A stretch of DNA of 64,000 nt. It comes from Shinella sp. CPCC 101442. Its GTDB lineage: Bacteria; Pseudomonadota; Alphaproteobacteria; Rhizobiales; Rhizobiaceae. The DNA is taken from assembly GCF_024704725.1 (NCBI RefSeq), contig NZ_JALIQS010000002.1, positions 744,001 through 808,000 on the forward strand, written 5' to 3'. Shown in pieces: positions 27,693 through 36,795 of the stretch. The number at the start of each line of letters is the position of its first letter. Within the stretch, counting starts at the first letter, position 1. Below the pieces are notes generated by a model. It did not search any database, was not told the DNA's origin, and saw only the letters and a program-made list of their open reading frames with translations. Position numbers and translations under genes: made by a program.

Positions 27693-27777
27693 CTTCGACT
27701 TATTTCAAGCAACTCGAAGCACGCAAGGCCTTTTCGCGTCTTTGCGGGGGTTGCTCTAGATTTCAGAGGGGCAAACC

Positions 27778-28596
27778 ATGGTTCAGGCATCTGGTCTGAT
27801 GAAGGGCAAGCGCGGCGTCATCATGGGCGTCGCCAACAACCGTTCCATCGCCTGGGGCATCGCCAAGGCTATCCACGCACAGGGCGGCGAGATCGCCCTC
27901 ACCTATCAGGGCGATGCGCTGAAGAAGCGCGTCGAGCCGCTGGCGGCCGAAATCGGCGCGGTGCTGGCCGGCGACTGCGACGTTTCCGACGAGGCATCGA
28001 TCGATGCCGTCTTCGACAATATCGAGAAGACCTGGGGCAAGATCGACTTCCTCGTGCACGCCATCGGCTTTTCCGACAAGGACGAACTGACCGGCCGCTA
28101 CGTCGACACGACGCCGGGCAACTTCGCCAAGACGATGCAGATCTCGGTCTATTCCTTCACCTCGGTCGCCCGTCGTGCGGAAAAGCTGATGACCGACGGC
28201 GGCTCCATGCTGACGCTGACCTATTACGGCGCGGAAAAGGTCATGCCGAACTACAACGTCATGGGCGTGGCCAAGGCCGCCCTCGAAGCGAGCGTAAAAT
28301 ACCTCGCCGTCGATCTGGGCCCGAAGAACATTCGCGTCAACGCCATCTCGGCCGGCCCGATCAAGACGCTGGCCGCCTCCGGCATCGGCGACTTCCGCTA
28401 CATTCTCAAGTGGAACGAGTACAACGCGCCGCTGCGCCGGACGGTCACCATCGAGGAAGTGGGCGATGTCGGCCTCTACATGCTGTCGGACCTGTCGCGC
28501 TCGGTGACCGGCGAGACGCATCACGCCGACAGCGGCTACCACGTCGTCGGCATGAAGGCCGTCGACGCGCCCGACATCTCCGTCATCAAGGACTGA
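27778..28596 (+). CDS. fabI: Enoyl-[acyl-carrier-protein] reductase (NADH)
   Basis: A 272-residue enzyme that reduces the enoyl-ACP double bond in fatty-acid elongation. It has the NAD-binding RGVIMGVANNRSIAWGIAK (residues 12-30), the IDFLVHAIGFSDKDEL loop, and the catalytic Tyr-x6-Lys of NYNVMGVAKAALE near residue 163. The start ATG at 27778 (MVQASGLMKG) follows AGAGGGGC. The phosphatase gene follows 23 bases downstream, so the two may be cotranscribed. Confidence 0.96.
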   Translation: MVQASGLMKGKRGVIMGVANNRSIAWGIAKAIHAQGGEIALTYQGDALKKRVEPLAAEIGAVLAGDCDVSDEASIDAVFDNIEKTWGKIDFLVHAIGFSDKDELTGRYVDTTPGNFAKTMQISVYSFTSVARRAEKLMTDGGSMLTLTYYGAEKVMPNYNVMGVAKAALEASVKYLAVDLGPKNIRVNAISAGPIKTLAASGIGDFRYILKWNEYNAPLRRTVTIEEVGDVGLYMLSDLSRSVTGETHHADSGYHVVGMKAVDAPDISVIKD

Positions 28597-28619
28597 CGCT
28601 TCTTCCGGAGCCCCGCATC

Positions 28620-29207
28620 TTGCTTATCTACATGATCCGCCACGGCCAGACCGCGTGGAATGCAGAGGGCAGACTGCAGGGCCAGAAGGATATCCCGCTC
28701 AACGATACCGGCCGCGCACAGGCGGCCGGAAACGGCCATGCCCTCAAGGCGCTTCTAGGCGAGGCTGTGTCCGATTTCGATTTCGTGGCGAGCCCGCTGG
28801 GGCGAACGCGCGAGACGATGGAGATCCTGCGCCGCGCCATCGGCCTTCCTCCCCTCGCCTACCGCACCGACAAGCGCCTCGTCGAAGTCTCCTTCGGCGA
28901 CTGGGAAGGTCATACGCTCGAGGAACTGGCGGCGATGACGCCGGATCGGGTTGACGAGCGCCGGCGCTCGAAATGGAATTTCATCCCGCCGGGCGAAACG
29001 GCCGAAAGCTATGAAATCCTCTGCTGGCGCATCGGCTCGTTTCTCGCCGAGATCAGCCGGCCGACCGTCTGCGTCAGCCATGGCGGCGTTTTCCGCGCGG
29101 CGTTCCGCCTCAACGGCATGGCCGAGGAGGAAGCGGCCAACACACCCGTTTTCCAGGACCGTGTGCTGCGGCTGGATGGAACGGGCATGCACTGGCTCCG
29201 CGGATAA
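28620..29207 (+). CDS. Histidine phosphatase family protein
   Basis: A 195-residue phosphatase of the phosphoglycerate-mutase superfamily. The catalytic RHGQTAWNAEGRLQGQKD is at residues 7-24, the second histidine in VCVSHGGVFRA near 150, and the acid in EVSFGDWEGHT near 87. The start is a TTG (28620), giving LLIYMIRHGQT, with CGGAG upstream; the inner ATG at 28632 would remove part of the first strand. Substrate unknown: family members act on sugar phosphates or cofactors. Confidence 0.85.
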   Translation: MLIYMIRHGQTAWNAEGRLQGQKDIPLNDTGRAQAAGNGHALKALLGEAVSDFDFVASPLGRTRETMEILRRAIGLPPLAYRTDKRLVEVSFGDWEGHTLEELAAMTPDRVDERRRSKWNFIPPGETAESYEILCWRIGSFLAEISRPTVCVSHGGVFRAAFRLNGMAEEEAANTPVFQDRVLRLDGTGMHWLRG

Positions 29208-29225
29208 ATCCGCCGCTGCCGCGTG

Positions 29226-29486
29226 TTACTGGATGATCTCGAGATCGTTGATGACGCGCTTGCCATCGATTTCGGTGTAGAACACCAGCACCTTCACACC
29301 CGGCTCAAGGCCTTCGAAGTTGAACTCTTCCGGCGCCTGGTACTTCTTGCCGTCGTCGAGCGACAGGGAGAGGTTCCCCGTGTCCACGCCGGTGATCGTG
29401 GCTTCCACGTCGGCGCTTTCGGCCGATGCGACGAGTGGCGAAAGGAAGACGGCCATAGCCATCAATGCTGCGATCAACAACCGCAT
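29226..29486 (-). CDS. DUF1344 family periplasmic protein
   Basis: An 86-residue exported protein. A signal peptide (MRLLIAALMAMAVFLSPLVASA) is followed by a small beta-rich domain with EATITGVDTGNLSLSLDDGK and VLVFYTEIDGKRVINDLE. This is the DUF1344 family, known almost only from rhizobia and relatives. Function unknown. It is convergent with the phosphatase gene and diverges from the large GGDEF-EAL gene, sharing a 273-base intergenic region in which I see no other gene. Confidence 0.85.
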   Translation of the reverse strand: MRLLIAALMAMAVFLSPLVASAESADVEATITGVDTGNLSLSLDDGKKYQAPEEFNFEGLEPGVKVLVFYTEIDGKRVINDLEIIQ

Positions 29487-29759
29487 CGTACGAACCCCTG
29501 GAAATGAATCAGTCTTTTTGCTGGTCACGTCAGATGCCCCCCAAATATGGCGAAATTCGCCCCGCCGCGCGCAATGCCAAAATGGATGGCGGGAAAGACC
29601 ATATGAATCAAGGCGGGCTGCCGCGTCATCCCCGGAATTGTCGGACAAATGACGTCCTGCGCCCCTGTTCCAAAGTGGGAAAACGCAGCGGTAAACCGGC
29701 ATAAGTACAAGTATTTCAGTTGCTTATAAATGCAATTTTAAGGACCCACCCGTACCGTT

Positions 29760-32700
29760 TTGGGATCATCGGGGAATGTTTTCTTGCCTTTGCATGCCGC
29801 TCTTCGCCAACATCTGGCGTCCATCGCAGAATGGGCGCGGCCTTCGCTCGTACCGGCAGCGATCGCAGGTGTCGTCATCCTCGCGGCGGGCATCTTCTAC
29901 GAGCGGCAGAACGAGCGCATCTACCACAACGAACTCCAGGCCCATGTTTCGGGTGACCTGGCGCTGGTCGGCGCGCGGTTGCAGAGCGAGGTCAACAGCA
30001 ATGTGTCGGCGCTGCGCAGCGTAGCCAACATGTTCGCCGTCGCCCCACAGCAGGCGTCGCTTCAGTTCAATGTCTTCGCCCGCAAACTGATCCTGCAGAA
30101 CAGTCATTTCCGTCGTGTCGGCGTAGCCCCGAACGGCGTCGTCTCGCTGGCGTTCCCGCTCGACGGCAATCAGCGTTACCTCGGCACTGACTTCCACCGC
30201 TTCCCTTCCTTCCGCCGGGCCGCCCAGACGGACCGCTCGCGCGGACGCCCGCTGATGTTCGGCCCGGTCGAATTCGCCAAGGGTGGTCCTGGCTTCCACC
30301 TCTTCATGCCCGTTTTCACCACTATCGACGCACGGCACCATTTCTGGGGCTACATCGACGGAGTGGTCGATGCGCGCAAGCTCTTCAGCGATGCCGGCCT
30401 CATCGGCCCCGACATGCATGCCCGCGGGGACATGCGCCAGCACGAGGCGGACATCGATCTCGCCATCCGCGACGTCAGCGTGCCCGACAATGTCGTCGAC
30501 CCGTTCTTCGGCGATGCCGAAATCTTCGAGAACGATCCGGTCGTGCAGGTTCTTGATTTTCCCGGAGGGCGCTGGGAGCTTGCGGCGGTTCCGAAGAAGG
30601 GCTGGCATCATCCGCCGGAAAACCTGACGCAGATCCGGATGTTCATGCTCGCCGCGGCCCTTGTCGTCATCGTGCCCATCCTCCTGACGGGCAGCCTCGT
30701 CAGCGAGCGCCAGCGCAACATCGCGCGTCTGAGAGCGCGCGAACGGCAGGTCCAGTCGCTCTCGCAGCGCCTCGATATCGCGCTCGACGCCTCGAAGATC
30801 GGCATCTGGGAGGTGGAACTTGCAACCGGCGCGCGCAACTGGGATGCACAGATGCACAGGCTGCACGGTTTCCCGGAAAACCAGACCCCGCACGATGCCG
30901 AATGGCGGGACGCCCTCCATCCCGATGACGTTCCGACCGCCAAAGCCGAGATGGACCTCATCCGTGCCGGCGGCAACGATTACAAGTCGCAATACCGCAT
31001 CCGCATGCCTGATGGCGGATGGCGCTACATCCGCAATGTCGGCTCGCGCCTCATCGGCCCGAACGGCGAGGAAAAGCTCACCGGCATCAGCTGGGACGTC
31101 ACCGAGGACGTGCTGCTCAACGAGGCGCTGAAGACCGCAAAGGAGCATGCGGAAGTCCAGAACGCCGAGCTTGCCAAACTCACCCGCCGTCTCGATCTGG
31201 CGCTCGACGCCTATCAATGCGGCCTTTGGGAGGCCGACCTCGAGGACGGGCTGACGCTGTGGGATGAGCGCATGCACCAGCTCTACGGCGTGAAGAACAC
31301 CGGCAAGCGCATCAACCACGAGACCTGGCGCAACGCCATCCACCCAGACGACCGCGAAGAAGCCCAGCGCAAGGCCGATGTAACCATCGAGGAAGGCGTA
31401 CCCTACATGCGCACGTCCCGCGTCGTCCACCCCGACGGCGCGGTCCGTCACGTCCAGTCGGTCGGCAAGCTGCATGTCGAGCAGGACGGCCGGCGCAAGC
31501 TCGTCGGCCTCGCCTTCGACGTCACCGAGGACGTGCTGATCACGGCGCGCCTCAAGGAGGCGAAGGAACGTTCCGATCTGCAGAATTCCGAACTCGAACA
31601 GACGACCCGCCGCCTCGACCTTGCGCTCGATTCCTACCAGTGTGGCCTCTGGGAAGCCGATCTCGACCGCGACCGGACCTTCTGGGACCCGCGCATGCAT
31701 CAGCTCTACGGGCTGACCTTCACGAACGGCCTGGTGACGCGCGAGAACTGGCTTTCAGCCATTCACCCCGATGACCGCGACGCGATCGTCGAGAATGTCG
31801 GCCGCTGCATCCAGCAGGGCCTGCCCTATGTGCACGAGGCCCGCGTGATGCTGGCGGACGGCGAAATCCGCCATGTACGCTCCGTCGGCAAGATCCATCA
31901 TGGCCATGGCGGCGCGCGCAAGCTGGTCGGCCTCGCCTTCGACGTGACCGAGGACGTGATCCTCAAGGAAAGGCTCAAGGCGGCGAAGGAACAGGCGGAC
32001 GCCAAGAATATCGAGCTGGAACAGGCGAAGGACCGCATCGAGCACAATGCGCTGCACGACCCGCTGACGGGGCTTGGCAACCGCCGCATGCTCGACGACG
32101 AGCTGACCGGCATCGCCGAACTCAGCCAAACGACGGACGTGCGCATCGCGATCCTCCATATCGACCTCGACCGTTTCAAGCAGATCAACGATACGCTCGG
32201 CCACGCCGCCGGCGACGCACTGCTCGTGCATGCCTCCGAAGTGCTGCGTGCCTCGACCCGCAAGGGCGATCTCGTGGCGCGTATCGGCGGCGACGAATTC
32301 GTGGTGGTCGTGACCGACACCATCGACCCTTCCTATCTCAGCACGCTGGCGCGGCGCATCATCACGCTGATGCAGCAGCCGGTCGAATATGAGGGGCATC
32401 TGTGCCGTTTCGGCGTCAGCATCGGCGTGGCACTTGCCGAAGGGCATTCGATCAATACGGCCAAGCTGCTGGTCAATGCCGACATCGCGCTCTACCGCGC
32501 CAAGGCGATGGGCCGCAATCGCCACGAGTTCTTCACCGAGGTGCTGCAGGCGGAGATCATCTCGAACAAGCGCATCGCCGACGATATCCTGGCCGGCATC
32601 GAAAACGACGAATTCGTGCCCTACTACCAGCCGCAGATCGAGGCCGGAACGCTGAAACTCGCCGGTGCCGAAGCCTTGATCCGCTGGAACCACCCCCGCG

Positions 32701-33338
32701 ACGGGCTGCTGACGCCTGACCGCTTCCTCAAGATCGCCGAAGACCTCAACGTCATGGCGACGCTCGACCGCATCGTGCTGGAAAAGGCGCTGCTCGACTG
32801 CGCGCGCTGGGCCGCGCGGGGCCTGGTCATGCCGAAGATTTCGGTCAACGTGTCGGCGCGACGCCTGCGCGACGAAGGCCTGATCGACAGCCTCACGGGC
32901 CTCTCCATCCAGCCCGGCCAGATTTCCTTCGAACTGGTGGAATCGATCTTCCTCGACGAGAGCGACGACGTGGTGCTTTCCAACCTGGAGCGCATCAAGG
33001 CGCTCGGCATCGACATCGAGATCGACGATTTCGGAACCGGCCATACCTCCATCGTCAGCCTGCTGAAGTTGAAGCCCAAGCGCCTGAAGATCGACCGCCA
33101 GCTCGTCGCCCCCATCCTCAAGTCGCACAACGAGCAGGCGCTGGTGCGCTCGATCATCGAGATCGGCCGCTCGCTCAACATCGAGATCGTGGCCGAAGGC
33201 GTCGAGACCATGGACCATGCCGAAATGCTCGGCCTGCTCGGTTGCGACCTCCTGCAGGGCTACGCCTTCGCCAAGCCGCTCTCGCGCGACGACTTTCTGG
33301 CGTTTGGCCGCGAAATGCGCTGGAAGCTGGCTTCCTGA
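29760..33338 (+). CDS. Membrane CHASE-like/PAS3/GGDEF/EAL cyclic-di-GMP protein
   Basis: A 1192-residue protein. Order: transmembrane helix (about 30-48), a periplasmic CHASE-like sensor (55-290), a second helix (295-315), three PAS domains (about 335-455, 465-585, 595-715), GGDEF (740-905) and EAL (920-1180). GGDEF is intact at 843-847 (IGGDEF) and EAL at 971-973 (EALIRW), with DDFGTG later, so both synthesis and breakdown of c-di-GMP are possible. PAS2 and PAS3 are very similar to each other (RRLDLALD and LWEADL in both). The start is taken at a TTG; other TTG codons follow and no ATG lies before the sensor, so the N terminus is uncertain. Confidence 0.9.
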   Translation: MGSSGNVFLPLHAALRQHLASIAEWARPSLVPAAIAGVVILAAGIFYERQNERIYHNELQAHVSGDLALVGARLQSEVNSNVSALRSVANMFAVAPQQASLQFNVFARKLILQNSHFRRVGVAPNGVVSLAFPLDGNQRYLGTDFHRFPSFRRAAQTDRSRGRPLMFGPVEFAKGGPGFHLFMPVFTTIDARHHFWGYIDGVVDARKLFSDAGLIGPDMHARGDMRQHEADIDLAIRDVSVPDNVVDPFFGDAEIFENDPVVQVLDFPGGRWELAAVPKKGWHHPPENLTQIRMFMLAAALVVIVPILLTGSLVSERQRNIARLRARERQVQSLSQRLDIALDASKIGIWEVELATGARNWDAQMHRLHGFPENQTPHDAEWRDALHPDDVPTAKAEMDLIRAGGNDYKSQYRIRMPDGGWRYIRNVGSRLIGPNGEEKLTGISWDVTEDVLLNEALKTAKEHAEVQNAELAKLTRRLDLALDAYQCGLWEADLEDGLTLWDERMHQLYGVKNTGKRINHETWRNAIHPDDREEAQRKADVTIEEGVPYMRTSRVVHPDGAVRHVQSVGKLHVEQDGRRKLVGLAFDVTEDVLITARLKEAKERSDLQNSELEQTTRRLDLALDSYQCGLWEADLDRDRTFWDPRMHQLYGLTFTNGLVTRENWLSAIHPDDRDAIVENVGRCIQQGLPYVHEARVMLADGEIRHVRSVGKIHHGHGGARKLVGLAFDVTEDVILKERLKAAKEQADAKNIELEQAKDRIEHNALHDPLTGLGNRRMLDDELTGIAELSQTTDVRIAILHIDLDRFKQINDTLGHAAGDALLVHASEVLRASTRKGDLVARIGGDEFVVVVTDTIDPSYLSTLARRIITLMQQPVEYEGHLCRFGVSIGVALAEGHSINTAKLLVNADIALYRAKAMGRNRHEFFTEVLQAEIISNKRIADDILAGIENDEFVPYYQPQIEAGTLKLAGAEALIRWNHPRDGLLTPDRFLKIAEDLNVMATLDRIVLEKALLDCARWAARGLVMPKISVNVSARRLRDEGLIDSLTGLSIQPGQISFELVESIFLDESDDVVLSNLERIKALGIDIEIDDFGTGHTSIVSLLKLKPKRLKIDRQLVAPILKSHNEQALVRSIIEIGRSLNIEIVAEGVETMDHAEMLGLLGCDLLQGYAFAKPLSRDDFLAFGREMRWKLAS

Positions 33339-33421
33339 TCGGAGTTGACGCGAAACCCTTGTCCCTCCCCTGTCTTTTCCACTAAGAGAGGGCGCACTTT
33401 CTTACGGGTCCGGGTCCGCTC

Positions 33422-34519
33422 ATGTCGCACAACAGTTTCGGTCATCTTTTCCGCGTCACCACCTGGGGCGAAAGCCATGGGGTCGCACTCGGCTGCGTGG
33501 TGGATGGCTGCCCGCCCGGCATCCGCTTCACGCTTGCCGAAATCCAGGCCTGGCTCGACAAGCGCAAGCCCGGCCAGTCGCGTTTCGTGACGCAGCGCCG
33601 CGAGGACGATCTGGTGAAGGTGCTCTCCGGCGTGATGCTGGACGAGGACGGCGAGACGATGATCACGACCGGCACGCCGGTCTCCATGCTGATCGAAAAC
33701 ACCGACCAGCGCTCCAAGGACTACGGCGAGATCGCCAAGCGCTACCGCCCGGGACATGCCGACTACACCTATGACGTCAAATACGGCATCCGCGACTATC
33801 GCGGCGGCGGCCGTTCCTCCGCCCGCGAGACCGCCGCGCGCGTCGCCGCCGGTGGCCTTGCCCGCAAGGTCGTGCCGGGCCTTTCCGTTCGCGCAGCCCT
33901 CGTGCAGATCGGCAAGCACAAGATCGACCGCCGCAACTGGGACTGGAACGAGGTCAACAACAACCCGTTCTTCGCCCCGGACCCTGCCATCGTGCCCGTC
34001 TGGGAAGAGTATCTCGACGGCATCCGCAAGGCCGGCTCCTCCATCGGCGCCGTCATCGAGGTCGTCGCCGAGGGGGTTCCTGCCGGCATCGGCGCGCCGA
34101 TCTACGGCAAGCTCGACCAGGACATCGCCTCGCTGCTCATGTCGATCAATGCCGTGAAGGGCGTGGAGATCGGCGAAGGCTTTGCGTCCGCGGAACTCAC
34201 CGGCGAGGAAAACGCCGACGAAATGCGCATGGGCAATGACGGCAATCCGATCTTCCTGTCCAACCATGCGGGCGGCATTCTGGGCGGAATTTCCACCGGC
34301 CAGCCTGTCGTCGCGCGCTTTGCCATCAAGCCGACCTCCTCGATCCTCACCGAGCGCCGCTCGATCGACGCCGACGGCAACAATGTCGATGTGCGCACCA
34401 AGGGCCGGCACGATCCCTGCGTGGGCATCCGCGCCGTGCCGATCGGCGAGGCCATGGTCGCCTGCGCCGTTGCCGACCATTATCTCCGCGACCGCGGCCA
34501 GACCGGCCGCTTGAAATAG
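33422..34519 (+). CDS. aroC: Chorismate synthase
   Basis: A 365-residue FMN-dependent enzyme that makes chorismate from EPSP, the last common step to aromatic amino acids. The three classic signatures are present: [18 protein letters not shown] near residue 16, the [19 protein letters not shown] region near 124, and RPTSSI-type IKPTSSILT late in the protein, plus the terminal [15 protein letters not shown]. The start ATG at 33422 is the first in frame and matches the usual [10 protein letters not shown] beginning. It is 10 bases upstream of ribB. Confidence 0.97.
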   Translation: MSHNSFGHLFRVTTWGESHGVALGCVVDGCPPGIRFTLAEIQAWLDKRKPGQSRFVTQRREDDLVKVLSGVMLDEDGETMITTGTPVSMLIENTDQRSKDYGEIAKRYRPGHADYTYDVKYGIRDYRGGGRSSARETAARVAAGGLARKVVPGLSVRAALVQIGKHKIDRRNWDWNEVNNNPFFAPDPAIVPVWEEYLDGIRKAGSSIGAVIEVVAEGVPAGIGAPIYGKLDQDIASLLMSINAVKGVEIGEGFASAELTGEENADEMRMGNDGNPIFLSNHAGGILGGISTGQPVVARFAIKPTSSILTERRSIDADGNNVDVRTKGRHDPCVGIRAVPIGEAMVACAVADHYLRDRGQTGRLK

Positions 34520-34529
34520 GACTTTTGCC

Positions 34530-35630
34530 ATGAGCTACGATCAGAAGCGTGTCGTCGATGCCATCCGCGCCTTCGAGGCCGGCGAAATCGTCGTCGTGAT
34601 GGATGACGACGGCCGCGAGAACGAGGGCGACCTCATCGTCGCCGCCGTTCACTGTACCCCGGAAAAGATGGCCTTCATCGTGCGCCACACCTCCGGCATC
34701 GTCTGCACGCCGATGCCGCGCGAGGAGGCCAAGCGCCTCAACCTCAACGCCATGGTGGCGGAAAACGATTCGGCCCACACCACCGCCTTCACCGTCTCCG
34801 TCGATTTCAAGCACGGCACGACAACGGGTATTTCCGCCGACGACCGCACGCTGACGGTGCGCAACCTCGCCAATCCGAATGTCGGCGCGGCGGACTTCGT
34901 GCGCCCCGGCCATATCTTCCCGCTGGTATCGCGCGAAGGCGGCGTCCTGATGCGCTCCGGCCATACGGAAGCGGCCGTCGATCTGTGCAAGCTGGCAAGC
35001 CTGCCGCCGATCGGCGTGATCAGCGAGCTCGTCAACGACGACGGCACCGTGATGCGCGGCCCGCAGGTGGCGAGCTTTGCCGAAACACACGGTCTCAAGC
35101 AGGTCTCCGTCGCCGATCTCATCGCCTATCGCCAGCGCAAGGAAACCCTGATCGAGCAGGTCGGCGGCTTCGACATCGAGACGCCCTACGGCAAGGCCAA
35201 GGCCCTGACCTACACGCTGCCCTGGGATCCGATGCAACACCTCGCCGTCGTCTTCGGCGACATCCGTGACGGCGTCGATATCCCCGTGCGCCTGCATCTC
35301 GAAAATGTCGGCGACGACGTTTTCGGCGCGGGCCGGCAGATCGACGGCATCATGAAGCGCATCGCCGAACAGGGCCGCGGCGTGATCGTCTATCTGCGTG
35401 AAGGGTCCGTCGGCGTCGGCCAGTCCTCGACCGCCCGCAAGGGCAAACATGACCGCGAAGGCCATGACGAGGCGCAGGCCCGCGAAAGCGAATGGCTGGA
35501 AATCGGCCTCGGCGCGCAGATCCTGAAGGATCTCGGCATCACCTCGATCCGACTGATGGCCTCGCGCGAGCGCCACTATGTCGGCCTCGAAGGGTTCGGC
35601 ATCCAGATCAGCGCCACCGATCTCTGCTAG
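34530..35630 (+). CDS. ribB: 3,4-dihydroxy-2-butanone 4-phosphate synthase with inactive RibA-like domain
   Basis: A 366-residue protein. Residues 5-205 are DHBP synthase, with MDDDGRENEGDLIVAA, the acidic catalytic loop, HTSGIVCTPM and GHIFPLVSREGGVLMRSGHTEA, so it converts ribulose 5-phosphate for riboflavin synthesis. Residues 215-360 resemble GTP cyclohydrolase II (RibA), but the zinc ligands are absent: the C-x10-C-x-C region reads RLHLENVGDDVFGAGRQIDG, so each Cys is replaced. The second half is therefore unlikely to open GTP. The gene lies 10 bases after aroC and ends in a terminator. Confidence 0.95.
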   Translation: MSYDQKRVVDAIRAFEAGEIVVVMDDDGRENEGDLIVAAVHCTPEKMAFIVRHTSGIVCTPMPREEAKRLNLNAMVAENDSAHTTAFTVSVDFKHGTTTGISADDRTLTVRNLANPNVGAADFVRPGHIFPLVSREGGVLMRSGHTEAAVDLCKLASLPPIGVISELVNDDGTVMRGPQVASFAETHGLKQVSVADLIAYRQRKETLIEQVGGFDIETPYGKAKALTYTLPWDPMQHLAVVFGDIRDGVDIPVRLHLENVGDDVFGAGRQIDGIMKRIAEQGRGVIVYLREGSVGVGQSSTARKGKHDREGHDEAQARESEWLEIGLGAQILKDLGITSIRLMASRERHYVGLEGFGIQISATDLC

Positions 35631-35695
35631 AGTTTTTCAGGGAGAAGTGGAAACCGGTTTTCCCGAAAAGACAAACGAAAACAAAAGAATATAGA
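35631..35695 (+). repeat. Rhizobiales intergenic repeat element
   Basis: The stretch starts agtttttcag and includes the dyad GGAAACCGGTTTTCC (35649-35663) and an A-rich tail with cgaaaacaaaag. Sequences of this type (TTTTTCAGG...AAGTGGNAACCGGTTTTCC...ACAAAC) are, to my knowledge, dispersed between genes in Rhizobium and Agrobacterium genomes. It directly follows the ribB stop codon. Only one copy is seen in this window. Confidence 0.55.
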
Positions 35696-35751
35696 GTCTG
35701 TCCGGTTCAGAATGAACCCGACAGGCTCTCCGTCTCGAGCCGCCTTCGAAT

Positions 35752-35808
35752 ATCCCGCGATCCCGAAACGTTTGCCCTTGGCGCGACGGTTCGGATCGCG
35801 GGATTTTC
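35752..35808 (+). terminator. Terminator downstream of ribB
   Basis: ATCCCGCGATCC (35752-35763) and GGATCGCGGGAT (35793-35804) form a perfect 12-bp stem with a long loop, followed by TTTTC. It lies 18 bases before the next gene. A second, near-perfect hairpin (TGTCCGGTTC 35699-35708 with GAACCCGACA 35714-35723) precedes it. Confidence 0.6.
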
Positions 35809-35825
35809 TTTGGGGACATCGCGGC

Positions 35826-36785
35826 ATGTGGGATTTCAGCATCGGCAAGACCATCGGCATTCTGCTGAAGACCATGCCCTTCATCATCACCCGGATGGTG
35901 ATCTACTTCGTCATCACGCTCGCCTTCATTTTGGCGACGGGCACCGGGGCCGGCATCGGCTACGGTGTCGGCTCGCTCTCGGACAGCCCGGAATCTTTCG
36001 CGGTATGGGGTGGCATCTTCGGCATGGGGCTTGTCGGTACCGCCGTCTACTGGGCGCGCGAATGGCTGCTCTACATGGTCAAGGCCGCCCATATCGCCGT
36101 CATGGTCAAGCTGATCGACGGCGAACCGCTGCCGGACGGCAAGGGCCAGGTCGCCTATGGCCGCGAGGTCGTCACCGCCCGCTTCGGCGAGGCGAACGTG
36201 CTCTTTGCGCTCGACCAGCTCATCAAGGGCGTGATTGCCGCCATCACCGGCCTTCTCGGCGGCATCGCGGCGTTCCTGCCCATTCCCGGCCTCGACGGTA
36301 TCGTGCGATTCGCCAACACCGTCATCCGCCTGTCGCTGACCTATGTCGACGAGATCATTCTCGGCTACAACATCCGCACCGGCAGCGACAATGCCTGGGA
36401 AAGCTCACGCCACGGCCTCGTGCTCTATGCACAGAACGGCATGAAGATGGTGAAGAACGCCGTCTGGCTCTCGATCTTCCTCTGGGTCCTTTCCATCGTC
36501 GTCTTCCTGTTTGCATTGGCCCCGGCTGCCGCGATCGTCTACCTCTTCCCCGGCGATCTCGCCGCCTTCAGCTTCGTCGTCGCCATCGTCTTCGCCTGGG
36601 CCTTCAAGGCGGCCGTGCTCGAACCGTTCGCCATCGCCGCGCTGATGGCCGTCTATTTCGACACGATCCGCGGCCAGGTGCCGGACCCGGACTGGGATGC
36701 CAAGCTCACGGGCGCTTCGGAGAAGTTCCGGGCACTGACGGAGCAGGCCAAGGGCGCCTTTGGCGGCCGGCCGGCAGCAGCGTAG
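35826..36785 (+). CDS. Integral membrane protein of unknown function
   Basis: A 319-residue protein with about six hydrophobic segments (near residues 15-40, 55-80, 130-165, 225-255, 260-285) and a charged C-terminal tail. A glycine-rich stretch (ATGTGAGIGYGVGS) lies in the first loop. I do not recognise the family; similar proteins occur in other rhizobia. The frame is open upstream through the ribB terminator, so I start at the ATG at 35826 (MWDFSIGKT), with GGGGA upstream. Convergent with the YcaQ-like gene. Confidence 0.75.
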   Translation: MWDFSIGKTIGILLKTMPFIITRMVIYFVITLAFILATGTGAGIGYGVGSLSDSPESFAVWGGIFGMGLVGTAVYWAREWLLYMVKAAHIAVMVKLIDGEPLPDGKGQVAYGREVVTARFGEANVLFALDQLIKGVIAAITGLLGGIAAFLPIPGLDGIVRFANTVIRLSLTYVDEIILGYNIRTGSDNAWESSRHGLVLYAQNGMKMVKNAVWLSIFLWVLSIVVFLFALAPAAAIVYLFPGDLAAFSFVVAIVFAWAFKAAVLEPFAIAALMAVYFDTIRGQVPDPDWDAKLTGASEKFRALTEQAKGAFGGRPAAA

Positions 36786-36795
36786 GCGGTAGAAC

